A DNA stretch of 48,591 nt. It comes from Bacteroidota bacterium (lineage in GTDB: Bacteria; Bacteroidota; Bacteroidia; Chitinophagales; UBA10324). Made by a program: the position numbers and the translations under genes. Location: contig JAFDYS010000007.1 of assembly GCA_018267315.1 (NCBI GenBank), positions 1 through 48,591 on the forward strand, in the 5' to 3' direction. The notes under the pieces were generated by a model. The model saw nothing but the letters and a program-made list of their open reading frames with translations, was not told where the DNA came from and ran no database searches. The stretch's first letter is position 1. The number at the start of each line of letters is the position of its first letter. Of the stretch, positions 20,328-30,478 are shown piece after piece.

Positions 20328-21986
20328 ATGAAGAAATTCAGAAAGCCGCTGATCATACTTTCCATCGCCATCGCCGCCATGCTGCCGCTGGCCTTCACCG
20401 GTGACAACAACTACTTCGAGATCTCGAAGAACCTCGACATTTTCGCCACGCTCTACCGCGAGGTGAATACGTATTACGTAGATGAAGTGGATCCTTCAAA
20501 GTTCATGCGCACGGGCATTGATGCCATGCTCGAGTCACTCGATCCCTACACCAACTACATCAGCGAAGCCGATATTGAAAGCTACCGTTTCCAGACCACC
20601 GGCAAGTATGGTGGCATTGGGGCCATCATCCGCAAATCGGGTGATTACATTGTGGTGGCTGAGCCGTACAAGGGATTTCCTGCTGACAAAGCGGGTCTGC
20701 GCGCCGGTGATCAGATCATGGAAGTGGACGGCAACTCCACCAAAGGAAAAAATGTGGAAGACGTGAGCAAGATTCTCAAAGGCGCGCCGGGCACCGATGT
20801 AAAAGTGCTGGTATTGCGCGCCGGCGAGAAGAACCCGGTCACTAAGACACTGACGCGGGAAGAGGTGAAAGTGAGCAGCGTTCCTTATTACGGCATGCTC
20901 AATAATGACATCGGTTACATCCGCCTCACGCAGTTCACGGAGAACTGCGGCGCTGATGTGCAAAGCGCTCTCAAAGACCTCGAAAGCAAAAACCAGCTGA
21001 AGGGACTGGTGTTTGACCTGCGTGGTAATCCCGGCGGTTTGCTCAATGAAGCAGTGAACGTAGCCAACACGTTTGTGGACAAGATGCAGGAGATCGTGAG
21101 CACCAAAGGGAAAGTGAAGGAGTGGGATAAAGTTTACTATGCACTCAACTCCGCCACCGATAACAAGATTCCGCTGGCCATTCTCACCAGCAGCGGTTCA
21201 GCATCCGCATCAGAAATTGTAGCCGGCGTGATCCAGGATTATGACCGCGGTGTGATCGTAGGACAAAAAACCTATGGCAAAGGACTCGTGCAAACCACCC
21301 GTCAATTGAGTTATGGTACGCAGTTGAAGGTGACCACGGCACATTATTACACGCCCAGTGGACGTTGCATTCAGGCCATTGATTACGCTCACCGCAATGA
21401 AGACGGCAGTGTGGGAAAAATTCCGGACTCGCTCAAGCATTCATTCAAAACCCGTGCAGGACGACTGGTGTATGACGGCGGTGGCGTGGATCCGGATTTT
21501 CAGCTCGATGCCGATAAACTGAATCCGATAACCATCAGTTTGCTGCAGAAGAATCTCATCTTCGATTACGCAACAGAATACCGGATGAAACACGAGTCCA
21601 TTCCGCCGGCGAAAGACTTTCACGTTTCAGACGCTGAGTACAATGACTTTGTGACCTGGCTGAAAGGAAAAGATTACGATTACACTACCAAGAGTGAAGA
21701 TGCCATGAACGACCTGAAGGAAACAGCACAGAAGGAAACTTACTGGGATGCCATCAAAGATGATTTCGACAAGCTTCAGAATGAAATGAATCATGACAAA
21801 GAAAAGGACCTTGTGAAATTCAAGGATGAAATCAGTGAGTTGCTGAGCCAGGAAATTGCATCGAGATACTACTACCAGGATGGACGCATTGAAGCTTCAC
21901 TCAACGATGACCAGGAAGTGAAGAAGGCCATCGAGGTTCTTGGCAATACCGATCTCTATACAAAAACATTGCAGGCATCGAAATAG
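20328..21986 (+). CDS. S41 family C-terminal processing peptidase
   Basis: A 552-residue CtpA-type serine protease. Residues 5-25 are a signal or anchor segment, so it acts in the periplasm. The PDZ domain spans about 90-165 (GGIGAIIRK, GLRAGDQIMEVDG). The catalytic core has FDLRGNPGGLLNEAV, then GSASASEIVAG with Ser293 and VGQKTYGKGLVQT with Lys314, the Ser-Lys dyad. The C-terminal ~130 residues are charged and helical (NDFVTWLKGKDY...), as in Bacteroidota members. Targets are unknown. It precedes an M28 peptidase gene by 87 bp. Confidence 0.92.
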   Translation: MKKFRKPLIILSIAIAAMLPLAFTGDNNYFEISKNLDIFATLYREVNTYYVDEVDPSKFMRTGIDAMLESLDPYTNYISEADIESYRFQTTGKYGGIGAIIRKSGDYIVVAEPYKGFPADKAGLRAGDQIMEVDGNSTKGKNVEDVSKILKGAPGTDVKVLVLRAGEKNPVTKTLTREEVKVSSVPYYGMLNNDIGYIRLTQFTENCGADVQSALKDLESKNQLKGLVFDLRGNPGGLLNEAVNVANTFVDKMQEIVSTKGKVKEWDKVYYALNSATDNKIPLAILTSSGSASASEIVAGVIQDYDRGVIVGQKTYGKGLVQTTRQLSYGTQLKVTTAHYYTPSGRCIQAIDYAHRNEDGSVGKIPDSLKHSFKTRAGRLVYDGGGVDPDFQLDADKLNPITISLLQKNLIFDYATEYRMKHESIPPAKDFHVSDAEYNDFVTWLKGKDYDYTTKSEDAMNDLKETAQKETYWDAIKDDFDKLQNEMNHDKEKDLVKFKDEISELLSQEIASRYYYQDGRIEASLNDDQEVKKAIEVLGNTDLYTKTLQASK

Positions 21987-22073
21987 CTGATAGAAGAGTT
22001 TGACAAGGGGCTGTTACCTTTGCCGGTGACAGCCCTCTTTTTTTCATCACGCATTTTTCATCTCCAACATTTC

Positions 22074-23750
22074 ATGAAATCACACTTGCTGTTACTCGCC
22101 TGGTTGCTAACCGTCGCAAATGTTTTCGCACAGACAGAAGAAAAATCCGCCGCGGTCGCACGGCTGCAAAAAGATGTCACCTACCTCGCTTCTGATGAGC
22201 TGGAAGGACGACTGGTGGGATCGAAAGGCGAAAAAGTGGCTTACACATACATCATCAAAGAGTACAAGACACTCGGCCTGAAACCGCAGGGAAGCAAGGG
22301 ATACCTGCAGGAGTTTCCCTATGATGCCGGAAAAAAAACCACCGGAAAGAATGAGTTGATCATTAATGGTCAAACCCTGACCATCAACACAGATTATTTT
22401 CCCATCAACATCAGCACGAACAAAAAGGTGAAAGGTTCGATCGTGGATGTCGGCTTTGGCATGTACGCCCCTCAAATAAAGTATGACAGCTACAGCAACA
22501 TGAAAGACCTGAAGGGAAAGATTTTCCTGATGGAGTGCAGTACGCCGGAAGGGGATGATCCACATTCGAAATATGCGCCGTATGCCGACATCAAATCGCG
22601 GGTGGACAATGCGATTGCTAAAGGAGCCGTGGCTGTCATCTTCACTAACACCAATGACAAAGCTGATGATCTGAAGGCCAATCTTGAAATGAAATCCTAT
22701 GAAGCAACGGTGCCGGTGGTGTTTTTAAAAGGTGAGTCTTGGAAACGTGTGAAGCGCGAAGCGCTGAATGTGGCCGACATGACGGTGAACCTGAAGAAGG
22801 TGGTTGTTACGGGACACAATGTGGTTGCCTTTCTCGACAATCAGGCGGCCACCACGGTGGTCATCGGCGGGCACTTTGATCATTTGGGATATGATGAATT
22901 CGGTGGCTCTCTTTACCGTGGCGATAAAGCCATTCACAACGGAGCAGATGACAATGCCAGCGGAACAGCAGGCGTGCTTGAACTGGCGCGGTGGCTTTCC
23001 ACCAATGATGTGAAGGAAAAGAACAACTACCTCTTCATCAATTTCTCCGGTGAAGAAGAAGGGCTGATCGGTTCGAAGTACTGGGTGGAACACGCCACCT
23101 ACGATACCGCCAAAATCAACTTTATGATCAACCTCGACATGATCGGCCGGTATCGCGCAGATAAAGGGTTGGAAGTAGGAGGCATGGGCACCTCACCGGA
23201 GGGTTACAAGTTCATCAGAAGTCTTTCCACCGATTCACTGAAACTCAAGTTTACCGAACAGGGAATCGGACCGTCGGACCACAGTTCCTTTTACCTCGCC
23301 AATATTCCGGTGCTGTTCATTTTCACCGGCACGCATGAGGATTATCACAAACCGAGTGACGATGCGAATCTCGTCAACTACGAAGGTGAATATGCCGTGC
23401 TGTCATTCATCAAAAAAATCCTGATGCAACTCGATGGGGAAGGAACCCTCACCTTCTCGCAAACCACACAAACTGATACAGGCGATGTACCGCAATTTAA
23501 AGTGCGCCTCGGCATCATCCCCGACTACTCATTCGAAGGACCGGGGCTGCGGATTGACGGCGTTACTGATGGGCAGCCCGCTTCTAAAGCCGGCATGCAG
23601 AAAGGAGATATCATCATGACCATGGGTGATTTCAATATTTCTGACATTATGGTTTATATGAAAGCACTCGCTTCATTTCAAAAGGGTGATACCACCAAAG
23701 TGAAAGTGAAACGCGGCGATCAGGAAGTGGAACTGAACGTGACGTTCTAA
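22074..23750 (+). CDS. M28 family zinc aminopeptidase with PA and PDZ domains
   Basis: A 558-residue secreted peptidase. The ATG at 22074 gives signal peptide KSHLLLLAWLLTVANVFA. The ATG at 22020 would place 18 residues ahead of it and is unlikely. A PA-like insert spans about 110-230. The M28 metal site is complete: GGHFDHLG, DDNASGTAGVLELAR, GEEEGLIGSKYW, NLDMIGR and THEDYHKPSDD. A C-terminal PDZ domain (residues about 470-558) reads GPGLRIDGVTDGQPASKAGMQKGDIIM. It probably trims peptides in the periplasm or outside. It is 10 bp from tsaB, suggesting one operon. Confidence 0.9.
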   Translation: MKSHLLLLAWLLTVANVFAQTEEKSAAVARLQKDVTYLASDELEGRLVGSKGEKVAYTYIIKEYKTLGLKPQGSKGYLQEFPYDAGKKTTGKNELIINGQTLTINTDYFPINISTNKKVKGSIVDVGFGMYAPQIKYDSYSNMKDLKGKIFLMECSTPEGDDPHSKYAPYADIKSRVDNAIAKGAVAVIFTNTNDKADDLKANLEMKSYEATVPVVFLKGESWKRVKREALNVADMTVNLKKVVVTGHNVVAFLDNQAATTVVIGGHFDHLGYDEFGGSLYRGDKAIHNGADDNASGTAGVLELARWLSTNDVKEKNNYLFINFSGEEEGLIGSKYWVEHATYDTAKINFMINLDMIGRYRADKGLEVGGMGTSPEGYKFIRSLSTDSLKLKFTEQGIGPSDHSSFYLANIPVLFIFTGTHEDYHKPSDDANLVNYEGEYAVLSFIKKILMQLDGEGTLTFSQTTQTDTGDVPQFKVRLGIIPDYSFEGPGLRIDGVTDGQPASKAGMQKGDIIMTMGDFNISDIMVYMKALASFQKGDTTKVKVKRGDQEVELNVTF

Positions 23751-23759
23751 CATTTTGCT

Positions 23760-24443
23760 GTGGCGCTCATCCTGAATATCGAAACGTCATCAGCCATTTG
23801 CTCCGTCTGTCTCGCACGTGATGGCGCAGTGATGGGATGTAAGGAAGACCACAGCGGTACCAACCATGCAGCGCTGCTGGCCGTTTACATCAAAAAACTT
23901 TTTGAAGAACACCGTATGAAAGCTGCCGACCTCGATGCGGTGGCTGTAAGCGCGGGTCCCGGCTCTTACACCGGGCTACGTATAGGCGCTGCAACGGCAA
24001 AAGGAATTTGCTTCGCCGCCTCCAGGCCGTTAATCGCAATTGACTCACTCCGGATTTTGGCTGAAGGAATGGCTGAACGCAACAAGAGCATTCATTCCGT
24101 TTACTGCCCCACGATTGATGCGCGCCGCAATGAGATTTACTTCTCCCTGATCCATGCCGGCGGAACGGTGATCGCTCCCCCGCGCAACCTGGAGCTCTCT
24201 GAAACACTTCCTTTTGAAATACGGGCCGGTGAACAGGTGGTGATCGGTGGCAACGGCCGGGAAAAGGCGATGAAGAGTTGGGTGCACAAGTCCATCATTG
24301 CTGACGCGGAAACCATCACCTCATCCCGATTGATGGTGCGGTTAGCAGAAGAGAAGTTTACTGCTGCGGTTTTTGAAAACACCACCGCTTTCGAACCGGC
24401 TTACATCAAACCGGTGTACTTCACCAAACCTGCAAAAGGTTAA
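23760..24443 (+). CDS. tsaB: tRNA threonylcarbamoyladenosine biosynthesis protein TsaB
   Basis: TsaB is the scaffold partner of TsaD in making t6A37 of ANN-decoding tRNAs. The 227-residue protein starts at GTG 23760 with ALILNIETSSAICSVCLA. The family motif VAVSAGPGSYTGLRIGAATAKGIC follows at about residues 62-85. It is an ASKHA-fold protein without the TsaD metal-binding histidines, as expected. The start lies 9 bp after the peptidase stop, which points to co-transcription. Confidence 0.93.
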   Translation: MALILNIETSSAICSVCLARDGAVMGCKEDHSGTNHAALLAVYIKKLFEEHRMKAADLDAVAVSAGPGSYTGLRIGAATAKGICFAASRPLIAIDSLRILAEGMAERNKSIHSVYCPTIDARRNEIYFSLIHAGGTVIAPPRNLELSETLPFEIRAGEQVVIGGNGREKAMKSWVHKSIIADAETITSSRLMVRLAEEKFTAAVFENTTAFEPAYIKPVYFTKPAKG

Positions 24444-24536
24444 GCTCAGGTTAAACCCCGTTAAAACAGTTGTTCCCATTACGAAGGCATTGAATTTGTC
24501 TTTTGTTTTGACCTATCAAACTGACAATTATCAACA

Positions 24537-24899
24537 ATGCCAACCACAACTAAAGCAGCATTAAAAGACATGCCGCGCGTAAGTGCAAACGGAAATCAGA
24601 AGAGTAAGATCAATGTTGACTACAGCGTGGTCAAGAAAGCTGCGGGAGTGCTTCGCGCCGTTAATCATCCGCTCAGGCAATCCATGATCCGGTTACTTGA
24701 TGAAGCTGGATCCATGACGGTGACGGAGCTCTACAACCGGCTGAACCTGGAGCAATCGGTTGCCTCGCAACATCTCGCCATTCTTCGAAAAGCCAATGTC
24801 GTAAAGACCAGTCGTGACGGAAAATTCATTTACTACTCTGTAAATGATAAACGATTGAACGACCTGGGGCAGCTGGTAAACGAAATTATCGCCAGCTAA
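24537..24899 (+). CDS. ArsR/SmtB-family transcriptional regulator without cysteines
   Basis: A 120-residue winged-helix repressor: LRAVNHPLRQSMIRLLDEAGSMTVTELYNRLNLEQSVASQHLAILRKANVVKTSRDGKFIYYSVND. This is the ArsR fold, with the recognition helix at about 75-92. It has no cysteine, so it cannot sense persulfides the way BigR/SqrR-type ArsR proteins do, nor bind metal through cysteines. About 25 N-terminal residues precede the domain. It sits 145 bp upstream of an MBL-rhodanese gene on the same strand, so sulfur-related control is plausible but unproved. Confidence 0.87.
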   Translation: MPTTTKAALKDMPRVSANGNQKSKINVDYSVVKKAAGVLRAVNHPLRQSMIRLLDEAGSMTVTELYNRLNLEQSVASQHLAILRKANVVKTSRDGKFIYYSVNDKRLNDLGQLVNEIIAS

Positions 24900-24982
24900 G
24901 CGACCCGCCGCCTTCCGCGGAACCTGCCTCCTCAATTGACGGTAATGATGCCAAATTCCGCAAGGCATTTGTGTGGCATCCT

Positions 24983-25015
24983 GTTGCCGCCAGAACCATT
25001 TGCAGGTTATCTTTG
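24983..25015 (+). promoter_or_regulatory. Promoter of the MBL-rhodanese gene
   Basis: GTTG (24983-24986), 21 bp, then TATCTTTG (25008-25015), which matches TAnnTTTG. The start of transcription would be near 25022, and the ATG is at 25045. An inverted repeat GATGCCA (24947-24953) / TGGCATC (24974-24980) lies just upstream and could be an operator. Confidence 0.5.
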
Positions 25016-25044
25016 TATTCTCATTACTGTTAAACTGTGTTATC

Positions 25045-26442
25045 ATGAAAGTTGAGCAACTCTATACGAATTGCCTTTCCGAAGCAGCTTACTTCATTGA
25101 ATCGGATGGAGAAGTGGCCATCATTGACCCGCTTCGTGACTACGACCATTACATTGAACTCGCCAAACAGCACGGGAGTAAAGTGAAATATATTTTTGAA
25201 ACCCATTTTCATGCTGATTTTGTTTCCGGGCATCTCGACCTCTCGAAACACACCGGAGCACCCATCATTTACGGACCCGAAACCGTAACGAAACTCCCGG
25301 TAACCATTGCCACCGACGGCGAACGGTTCAAAATCGGCAAGATCGAGATCGAGGTGTTGCACACACCGGGTCACACCCCCGAATCATCCTGCTATCTGTT
25401 GCATGATGAAAGCGGAAACCCTTATTGCATTTTCACGGGTGACACTTTGTTCGTTGGGGATGTGGGCCGACCGGATTTATTCGGTTCTAACATTTCAAAA
25501 GAAGAACTGGCCTCGCGGTTGTATGACTCCATGCAGCGGTTAAAGCAGTTACCCGATGAGGTTATTGTTTATCCGGCACACGGTCCCGGTTCGGCGTGCG
25601 GAAAGAATCTGGGAAGAGAAACCTGGAGCACCATCGGCATTCAGAAGAAGATGAATTACGCCATGCGGGATCAGTCGAGAGATGAATTCATAAAAGCCAT
25701 CACCGATGGTCTCACCCAACCGCCACAATACTTCCCGCTTAATGCCAGGATCAACCGCGAAGGATATGACCCGATTGATGAAGTCATGAACCGGAGCATG
25801 AGAGCGCTGAGTATAGAAGATTTCGAGCATGAAATGAAAGCGGACCACACAATCATCGTGGATACGCGGCATGAACATAAGTTTGAAAAAGGGTTCATTC
25901 CCGGGTCCATCTTCATTGGTCTGCACGGCCGGTTTGCCGAATGGGTGGGTACGCTGCTAAACATGAAGGACCGCATCCTCGTTGTTGCTGATCACGGCAA
26001 GGAAAGAGAATCCATATTGCGTATGGCCCGGGTAGGTTATGATAATGTGGTCGGTTATCTCGAAGGCGGGTTTGAAGCATGGAAGGATGCGGGACGGAAT
26101 TACGACATGATCATTTCCATTGATGCTGAGGAACTGCAGCTTGATTATGCGCACGACCACATCAACGTGATTGATGTTCGAAAAGAAAGCGAGTATGAAG
26201 CCGGGCATATTATGGGCGCCACCAACATCATATTGCAATACTTCGATGAGCAGCTTCATAAACTCGATGATAAGGAGTCAGAAGACTTTTACATTCACTG
26301 CCAGGGCGGATACCGTTCCGTGATCGCCGCCTCGTTGATGAAGCGAAAGGGTTTTCACAATATCAAAAATGTGCTGGGCGGATGGAATGTAATTTCAAAA
26401 ACCAGCATTCCGGTTGAGTTGCCGCAAACCGCACCCGCATAA
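25045..26442 (+). CDS. Metallo-beta-lactamase-fold hydrolase fused to two rhodanese domains
   Basis: A 465-residue fusion. The MBL domain (about 1-225) shows ETHFHADFVSGH (HxHxD), HTPGHTPESSCY, FTGDTLFVGDVGRPDL and YPAHGPGSACG. This is the set of persulfide dioxygenase (ETHE1/CstB-like) proteins. Rhodanese domain 1 (about 255-345) has VADHGKERES where the catalytic cysteine loop should be, so it looks inactive. Rhodanese domain 2 (about 365-460) keeps YIHCQGGYRS with the active cysteine. The likely role is oxidation or transfer of sulfane sulfur in the cytoplasm. The frame is open back to 24973, but the promoter at 25008 and the domain boundary favour 25045. Confidence 0.88.
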   Translation: MKVEQLYTNCLSEAAYFIESDGEVAIIDPLRDYDHYIELAKQHGSKVKYIFETHFHADFVSGHLDLSKHTGAPIIYGPETVTKLPVTIATDGERFKIGKIEIEVLHTPGHTPESSCYLLHDESGNPYCIFTGDTLFVGDVGRPDLFGSNISKEELASRLYDSMQRLKQLPDEVIVYPAHGPGSACGKNLGRETWSTIGIQKKMNYAMRDQSRDEFIKAITDGLTQPPQYFPLNARINREGYDPIDEVMNRSMRALSIEDFEHEMKADHTIIVDTRHEHKFEKGFIPGSIFIGLHGRFAEWVGTLLNMKDRILVVADHGKERESILRMARVGYDNVVGYLEGGFEAWKDAGRNYDMIISIDAEELQLDYAHDHINVIDVRKESEYEAGHIMGATNIILQYFDEQLHKLDDKESEDFYIHCQGGYRSVIAASLMKRKGFHNIKNVLGGWNVISKTSIPVELPQTAPA

Positions 26443-26526
26443 GCAAAACAGCGTTGCGACAAAAACAGGGAAGGACACGCTGCGTAATAAGTTTGCGTTT
26501 CATAATTCAAGCGTTTCCGGTCCGGC

Positions 26527-28983
26527 ATGCAAAAGCCCCGAATTAATATCAGACTGCTTAAAAGAACCCTGCTCATCCTGCTTATTGCCATCACAGCAGT
26601 ATTGGCGTTGGGATTTGCCGTGGCAGTTTCAAGAGAGAACGCCATCCTGAACACCATCACACGGGAGATCAACAGCCGCATCCGGGGCAATGTCTCCATC
26701 AGAGATCTCGACTTCACCATGCTGGAACGCTTTCCGGCATTCTCCGCCCGGCTTAATGATGTGAGCATCACTGATTCCATGATTGCGGTACATCATGATA
26801 CGCTGTTCAGGGCCTCATCAGTTTCATTTCAGATCAACGTATTTAGTCTCATTACCGGGGATATTCACTTCTATTCCATCAAACTGCATAATGCAAAAAT
26901 TTCAGTGCTCACCCGCAGCAACGGGTATTGCAATGCATCGCTGAGCAGAAGAAAAAAAACACCGGCGGCAGCAACGCCTGAAATACCTGTCAACCGTTTC
27001 ATTTTCGAAAACGTGGCAGTGCAAATCCGTGATTCAGTAAAAATGAAGTACTACGGATGGAACATGCGTGATCTGAAGTGTAATCTCGAAACTTCCGATT
27101 CATTGATAAAATTCAAGGTGAACGGTCTGGTTCAGGTGATTGGGTTGGTCTTTAATGCAGAGAAGGGAGGTTTCTTCACGGAGAAAGATGCCGAACTCAA
27201 ACTGAAGGCCGCACTGAACACAGCAAGCAAAACACTTACGGTGGCATACAGCCCTGTGCGGCTTGAGAAGCAACCCATGATGATCAAAGCCCGCTTTGAT
27301 CTGGGTAGAGATCCCTTCATGCATCTGGAATTTTTTTCGCGTTCCTTGCTGCCCGCTGTAGCATTTCCCTGCCTGCCCCGCTCCTCTGCAGATAAGTTGG
27401 CTCTGTACAAACTTTCAAAACCGGTCACCATGTATGCCCGGATTGACGGCTCACTGAAAGCAGGCAGTAAACCGGCCGTGGATGCCTATTTCAAATCCGG
27501 CAACAACACACTCACGGTTGCGCAGCGATCGTATGAGCAACTCAGTCTGCTGGGGTGGTTCACCAATCACGTTGACAGCACCCATATCAACGATGACAGC
27601 AATTCCAAAATCGTGATGCCTGTTTTTAACGGAACCATTTACAGCATTCCCATTCAGGCGCAGTTAACCATAAACAACCTCATCACTCCCGACTTTTTTA
27701 TGACGGCCTCTATGACGTATGATAAAAAGCGGCAGGGAGAATTGAATACGGAACGCTTCCGGTTTACTGACGGCAAGATTGACATCCGATTCATGTTTCA
27801 TGGCCCGCTGGTAAACTACGTGGATACGGTTAATAAGAAATTGCTCGGTCGGTTGCACGGCGAAATGCTCGTGCATAATGCATCGTTCGATCAGGTCCGG
27901 TCAGGTTATCATTTCAGGAATGTGAATGGTCATCTCCGGTTCAATGAAAATGATCTACGGATTGATTCAATTGCGCTGGCGGTGAATGGAAATTCAGCGC
28001 GGATTGCTGGGAACGCCAAATACTTCATCACCTTCCTGTTCATTCCATCCATCAATGCCATTGTAAATCTTGACGTGAAGGCGGACACGGTTAATTTTAA
28101 TTCATTCAAGAAACCCGTAACCACCACGGAACTGAAGGAAGCTGTGCGAAAGCGTTCTGCAGCACAATTCATTCCATCCACTATTGACTGGATGACGAAT
28201 CACGTGGAACTTAACCTGAATATAAACGCCGCGGCAGTTCGTTATAAACGCCTTCTTACCACCAACGTAAGCGGTCATGTGCTGATCGCTCCCGACTTCG
28301 TGAGGATCAACGACGCATTCATGAACACGAGCGGCGGCGCCTTTAAGCTGAATGCCGCAATCAATGGATTAACGAAGAAGAAGCATGAGGTGGAGCTGAC
28401 GGCAAACATCCGTGATGCGAGCATTAACGAACTCATGTATTCCTTCAACAACTTTGGTCAGGATGCCATGACGTCAAACAACATTTTCGGTATCATCAAT
28501 GCGGATGTGTCTTTCTCCGCGAAGCTGAATGAAAAATATGATGTGGTGGGGCCTTCCATGAAAGGCAGCATTACCACATCCATTAAAAACGGATCACTCA
28601 GGAATATCGCCACGCTGCAAAACATATCGAAGTATGTATTCAAGAATCGGGATTTCTCCAACATTCAGTTCGCCGATATGCAAAACAACTTTGAACTGAA
28701 CGGCACTATGATGAACCTGAATGAAGTGCAGATACTTTCATCCGTCGTCACTCTGTTCGTGGAAGGGCAATATGATTTCAACAAGAAAAAAACAGATCTG
28801 TTGTTCACCATTCCATTCAGCAATCTCAAGCGCATGGATGCCTCAGAGCGAATGAATATGGAAGCAGAAGCTGCCAGGAAAGGAGGCAACTTTAAACTAA
28901 GGGTGGTAAACGGGGATGACGGAAAACTGAAACTCGTTCCGGCTTCAACAGGTTATAAAAAGGAGAAACAGCAATTTCACTGA
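26527..28983 (+). CDS. AsmA family inner-membrane protein
   Basis: An 818-residue AsmA-like protein. An N-terminal membrane segment (residues about 10-33, LLKRTLLILLIAITAVLALGF) is followed by the AsmA start ILNTITREINSRIRGNVSIRDLDFTMLERFPAFSARLNDVSI. The C-terminal AsmA-2-like part includes VSFSAKLNEKYDVVGPSMKGSITTSIKNGSL and ends with repetitive beta strands. AsmA/TamB-related proteins bridge the periplasm and are linked to lipid transport to the outer membrane; that role is inferred here. It is followed tail to tail by nadA. Confidence 0.85.
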   Translation: MQKPRINIRLLKRTLLILLIAITAVLALGFAVAVSRENAILNTITREINSRIRGNVSIRDLDFTMLERFPAFSARLNDVSITDSMIAVHHDTLFRASSVSFQINVFSLITGDIHFYSIKLHNAKISVLTRSNGYCNASLSRRKKTPAAATPEIPVNRFIFENVAVQIRDSVKMKYYGWNMRDLKCNLETSDSLIKFKVNGLVQVIGLVFNAEKGGFFTEKDAELKLKAALNTASKTLTVAYSPVRLEKQPMMIKARFDLGRDPFMHLEFFSRSLLPAVAFPCLPRSSADKLALYKLSKPVTMYARIDGSLKAGSKPAVDAYFKSGNNTLTVAQRSYEQLSLLGWFTNHVDSTHINDDSNSKIVMPVFNGTIYSIPIQAQLTINNLITPDFFMTASMTYDKKRQGELNTERFRFTDGKIDIRFMFHGPLVNYVDTVNKKLLGRLHGEMLVHNASFDQVRSGYHFRNVNGHLRFNENDLRIDSIALAVNGNSARIAGNAKYFITFLFIPSINAIVNLDVKADTVNFNSFKKPVTTTELKEAVRKRSAAQFIPSTIDWMTNHVELNLNINAAAVRYKRLLTTNVSGHVLIAPDFVRINDAFMNTSGGAFKLNAAINGLTKKKHEVELTANIRDASINELMYSFNNFGQDAMTSNNIFGIINADVSFSAKLNEKYDVVGPSMKGSITTSIKNGSLRNIATLQNISKYVFKNRDFSNIQFADMQNNFELNGTMMNLNEVQILSSVVTLFVEGQYDFNKKKTDLLFTIPFSNLKRMDASERMNMEAEAARKGGNFKLRVVNGDDGKLKLVPASTGYKKEKQQFH

Positions 28984-29012
28984 TTCAAAAACGTGCATGA
29001 CCGGCAGCGATT

Positions 29013-30032
29013 TTACAAGCCGGCCTGTGCACTGATCTCCATCATCCGGTCAATTGATTTTTTTGCTTTCAGCCGGATGTCTTCCGGCACCGATACTTCC
29101 GGCAGTTCATACTTCATGCTGAGGTAAAGTTTTTCCAGCGTATTCAATTTCATAAACGGACAATCATTACAGGCACAACTGTTATCCGGCGGCGCCGGGA
29201 TAAACGTTTTTTGCGGTGATGACTTTTGCATCTGGTGAATAATACCCGCTTCTGTCGCCACAATGAATTCTGTTGCCCCATCATTGATGGTATACTTGAG
29301 CAACCCCGTAGTGGAAGCAATGAAGTCAGCCAATTCAAGCACTTGTGTTTCACATTCGGGATGTGCTATCACTTTAGCATTCGGGTGGCGGTTCTTCAAT
29401 TTCATGATTTTCTCGGCTGAAAAAATTTCATGAACGATGCACGCACCTTCCCAAAGCACCATGTTGCGTCCTGTTTTCCTGATGAGGTATTTACCCAGGT
29501 TTTTATCCGGTCCAAAAATTATTTTCTGATCAGCCGGCACCGATTCAATCACCTTCTGCGCATTACTTGAAGTGCAAATGATATCGCTCATGGCTTTGAT
29601 CTCCGCCGAGCAATTCACATACATAATCACTACATGGCCCGGATGGCGTGACTTAAAATGATCGAACAAATCCGACGGACAGGAATCAGCCAGCGAGCAA
29701 CCGGCTTTGAGATCAGGCAGCACCACTTTTTTCTGCGGGGAAAGAATCTTGGCTGTTTCAGCCATAAAGTGAACTCCTGCGAAAGCAATCATATCAGCAC
29801 TTGTCTTCGCCGCCTGCTGTGAAAGACCCAAACTGTCCCCGATAAAATCAGCCACGTCCTGAATGTCGGGCTCCTGGTAATAATGTGCCAGCACCACCGC
29901 ATTCTTTTCTTTTTTGAGTTTATTGATTTCAGCAAACAAATCAAGCGTTGGGTCCACTTCCACATCAAGGAAACCGTTTCTGAAAAGTTCTCTCTTTGCT
30001 TCTTCCAATGGTTCTGCCAACAGAGTTTCCAT
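29013..30032 (-). CDS. nadA: Quinolinate synthase
   Basis: NadA condenses iminoaspartate (made by NadB, encoded at 39769) with dihydroxyacetone phosphate to quinolinate. The 339-residue protein opens [28 protein letters not shown]. The three [4Fe-4S] ligands are likely Cys112 ([10 protein letters not shown]), Cys198 (WEGACIVHE) and one of Cys286/288/291 ([10 protein letters not shown]). The length is normal. nadB is 9.7 kb away on the other strand, and nadC is not in the window. Confidence 0.94.
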   Translation of the reverse strand: METLLAEPLEEAKRELFRNGFLDVEVDPTLDLFAEINKLKKEKNAVVLAHYYQEPDIQDVADFIGDSLGLSQQAAKTSADMIAFAGVHFMAETAKILSPQKKVVLPDLKAGCSLADSCPSDLFDHFKSRHPGHVVIMYVNCSAEIKAMSDIICTSSNAQKVIESVPADQKIIFGPDKNLGKYLIRKTGRNMVLWEGACIVHEIFSAEKIMKLKNRHPNAKVIAHPECETQVLELADFIASTTGLLKYTINDGATEFIVATEAGIIHQMQKSSPQKTFIPAPPDNSCACNDCPFMKLNTLEKLYLSMKYELPEVSVPEDIRLKAKKSIDRMMEISAQAGL

Positions 30033-30200
30033 TTCTAAATAGATTAATTTATGAAAAGAAAATTACTATTAGAGGTTATTAGCAGTGTGAATTCGTAGAT
30101 AGTTTGCTCATGAAAAGTTATGCGGTTGTGTTTTCCCAACTTCATCCACACGCAAAACTACGTATTCCACATCGATGCGTTTTGTGAATCAATGGATTCA

Positions 30201-30478
30201 GGGTTAATACACATCGTGTTGAAATCACAGTGTGTGATAAACTTCTCTTTAAAAAAAGGTAACACATGAATGACGATTGCGTTGAAAAGGCACTCTTTCA
30301 TTATCATGTTATCAAGATGTGATGCAGGTCATCGCCCAAGAAACTGCGGTGACCTGCTTTTGCACGTTTCATACACAGTTCATTCACCTTTATTGCAGTT
30401 CAATTGTGTAAACTGTTTCTAACTGTTAACACCTTCATCGGGTTATTATCCACACGTGTTAAAAAGACAGTGTGTCAT
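30201..30478. repeat. Two 38-nt imperfect direct repeats upstream of radical SAM gene
   Basis: 30201-30238 and 30440-30478 share the pattern GGGTTA-TA-CACA-CGTGTT, then AAA and ACAGTGTGT. In the final 24 bases (30215-30238 against 30455-30478), 20 are identical. The second copy contains an exact DnaA-box sequence, TTATCCACA, at 30446-30454; a one-mismatch box lies at 30142-30150. The rest of the gene-free stretch 30033-30522 is AT-rich near nadA. It holds one terminator-like hairpin and no frame I would call a gene. Confidence 0.6.
30324..30361 (+). terminator. Terminator-like hairpin in the nadA-radical SAM gap
   Basis: GCAGGTCA (30324-30331) pairs with TGACCTGC (30350-30357). The stem extends inward by a T-G pair and CGC/GCG, then TTTT follows. 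There is no gene upstream on this strand. It would therefore end a small RNA or act as an attenuator of the radical SAM gene at 30523. Confidence 0.55.
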
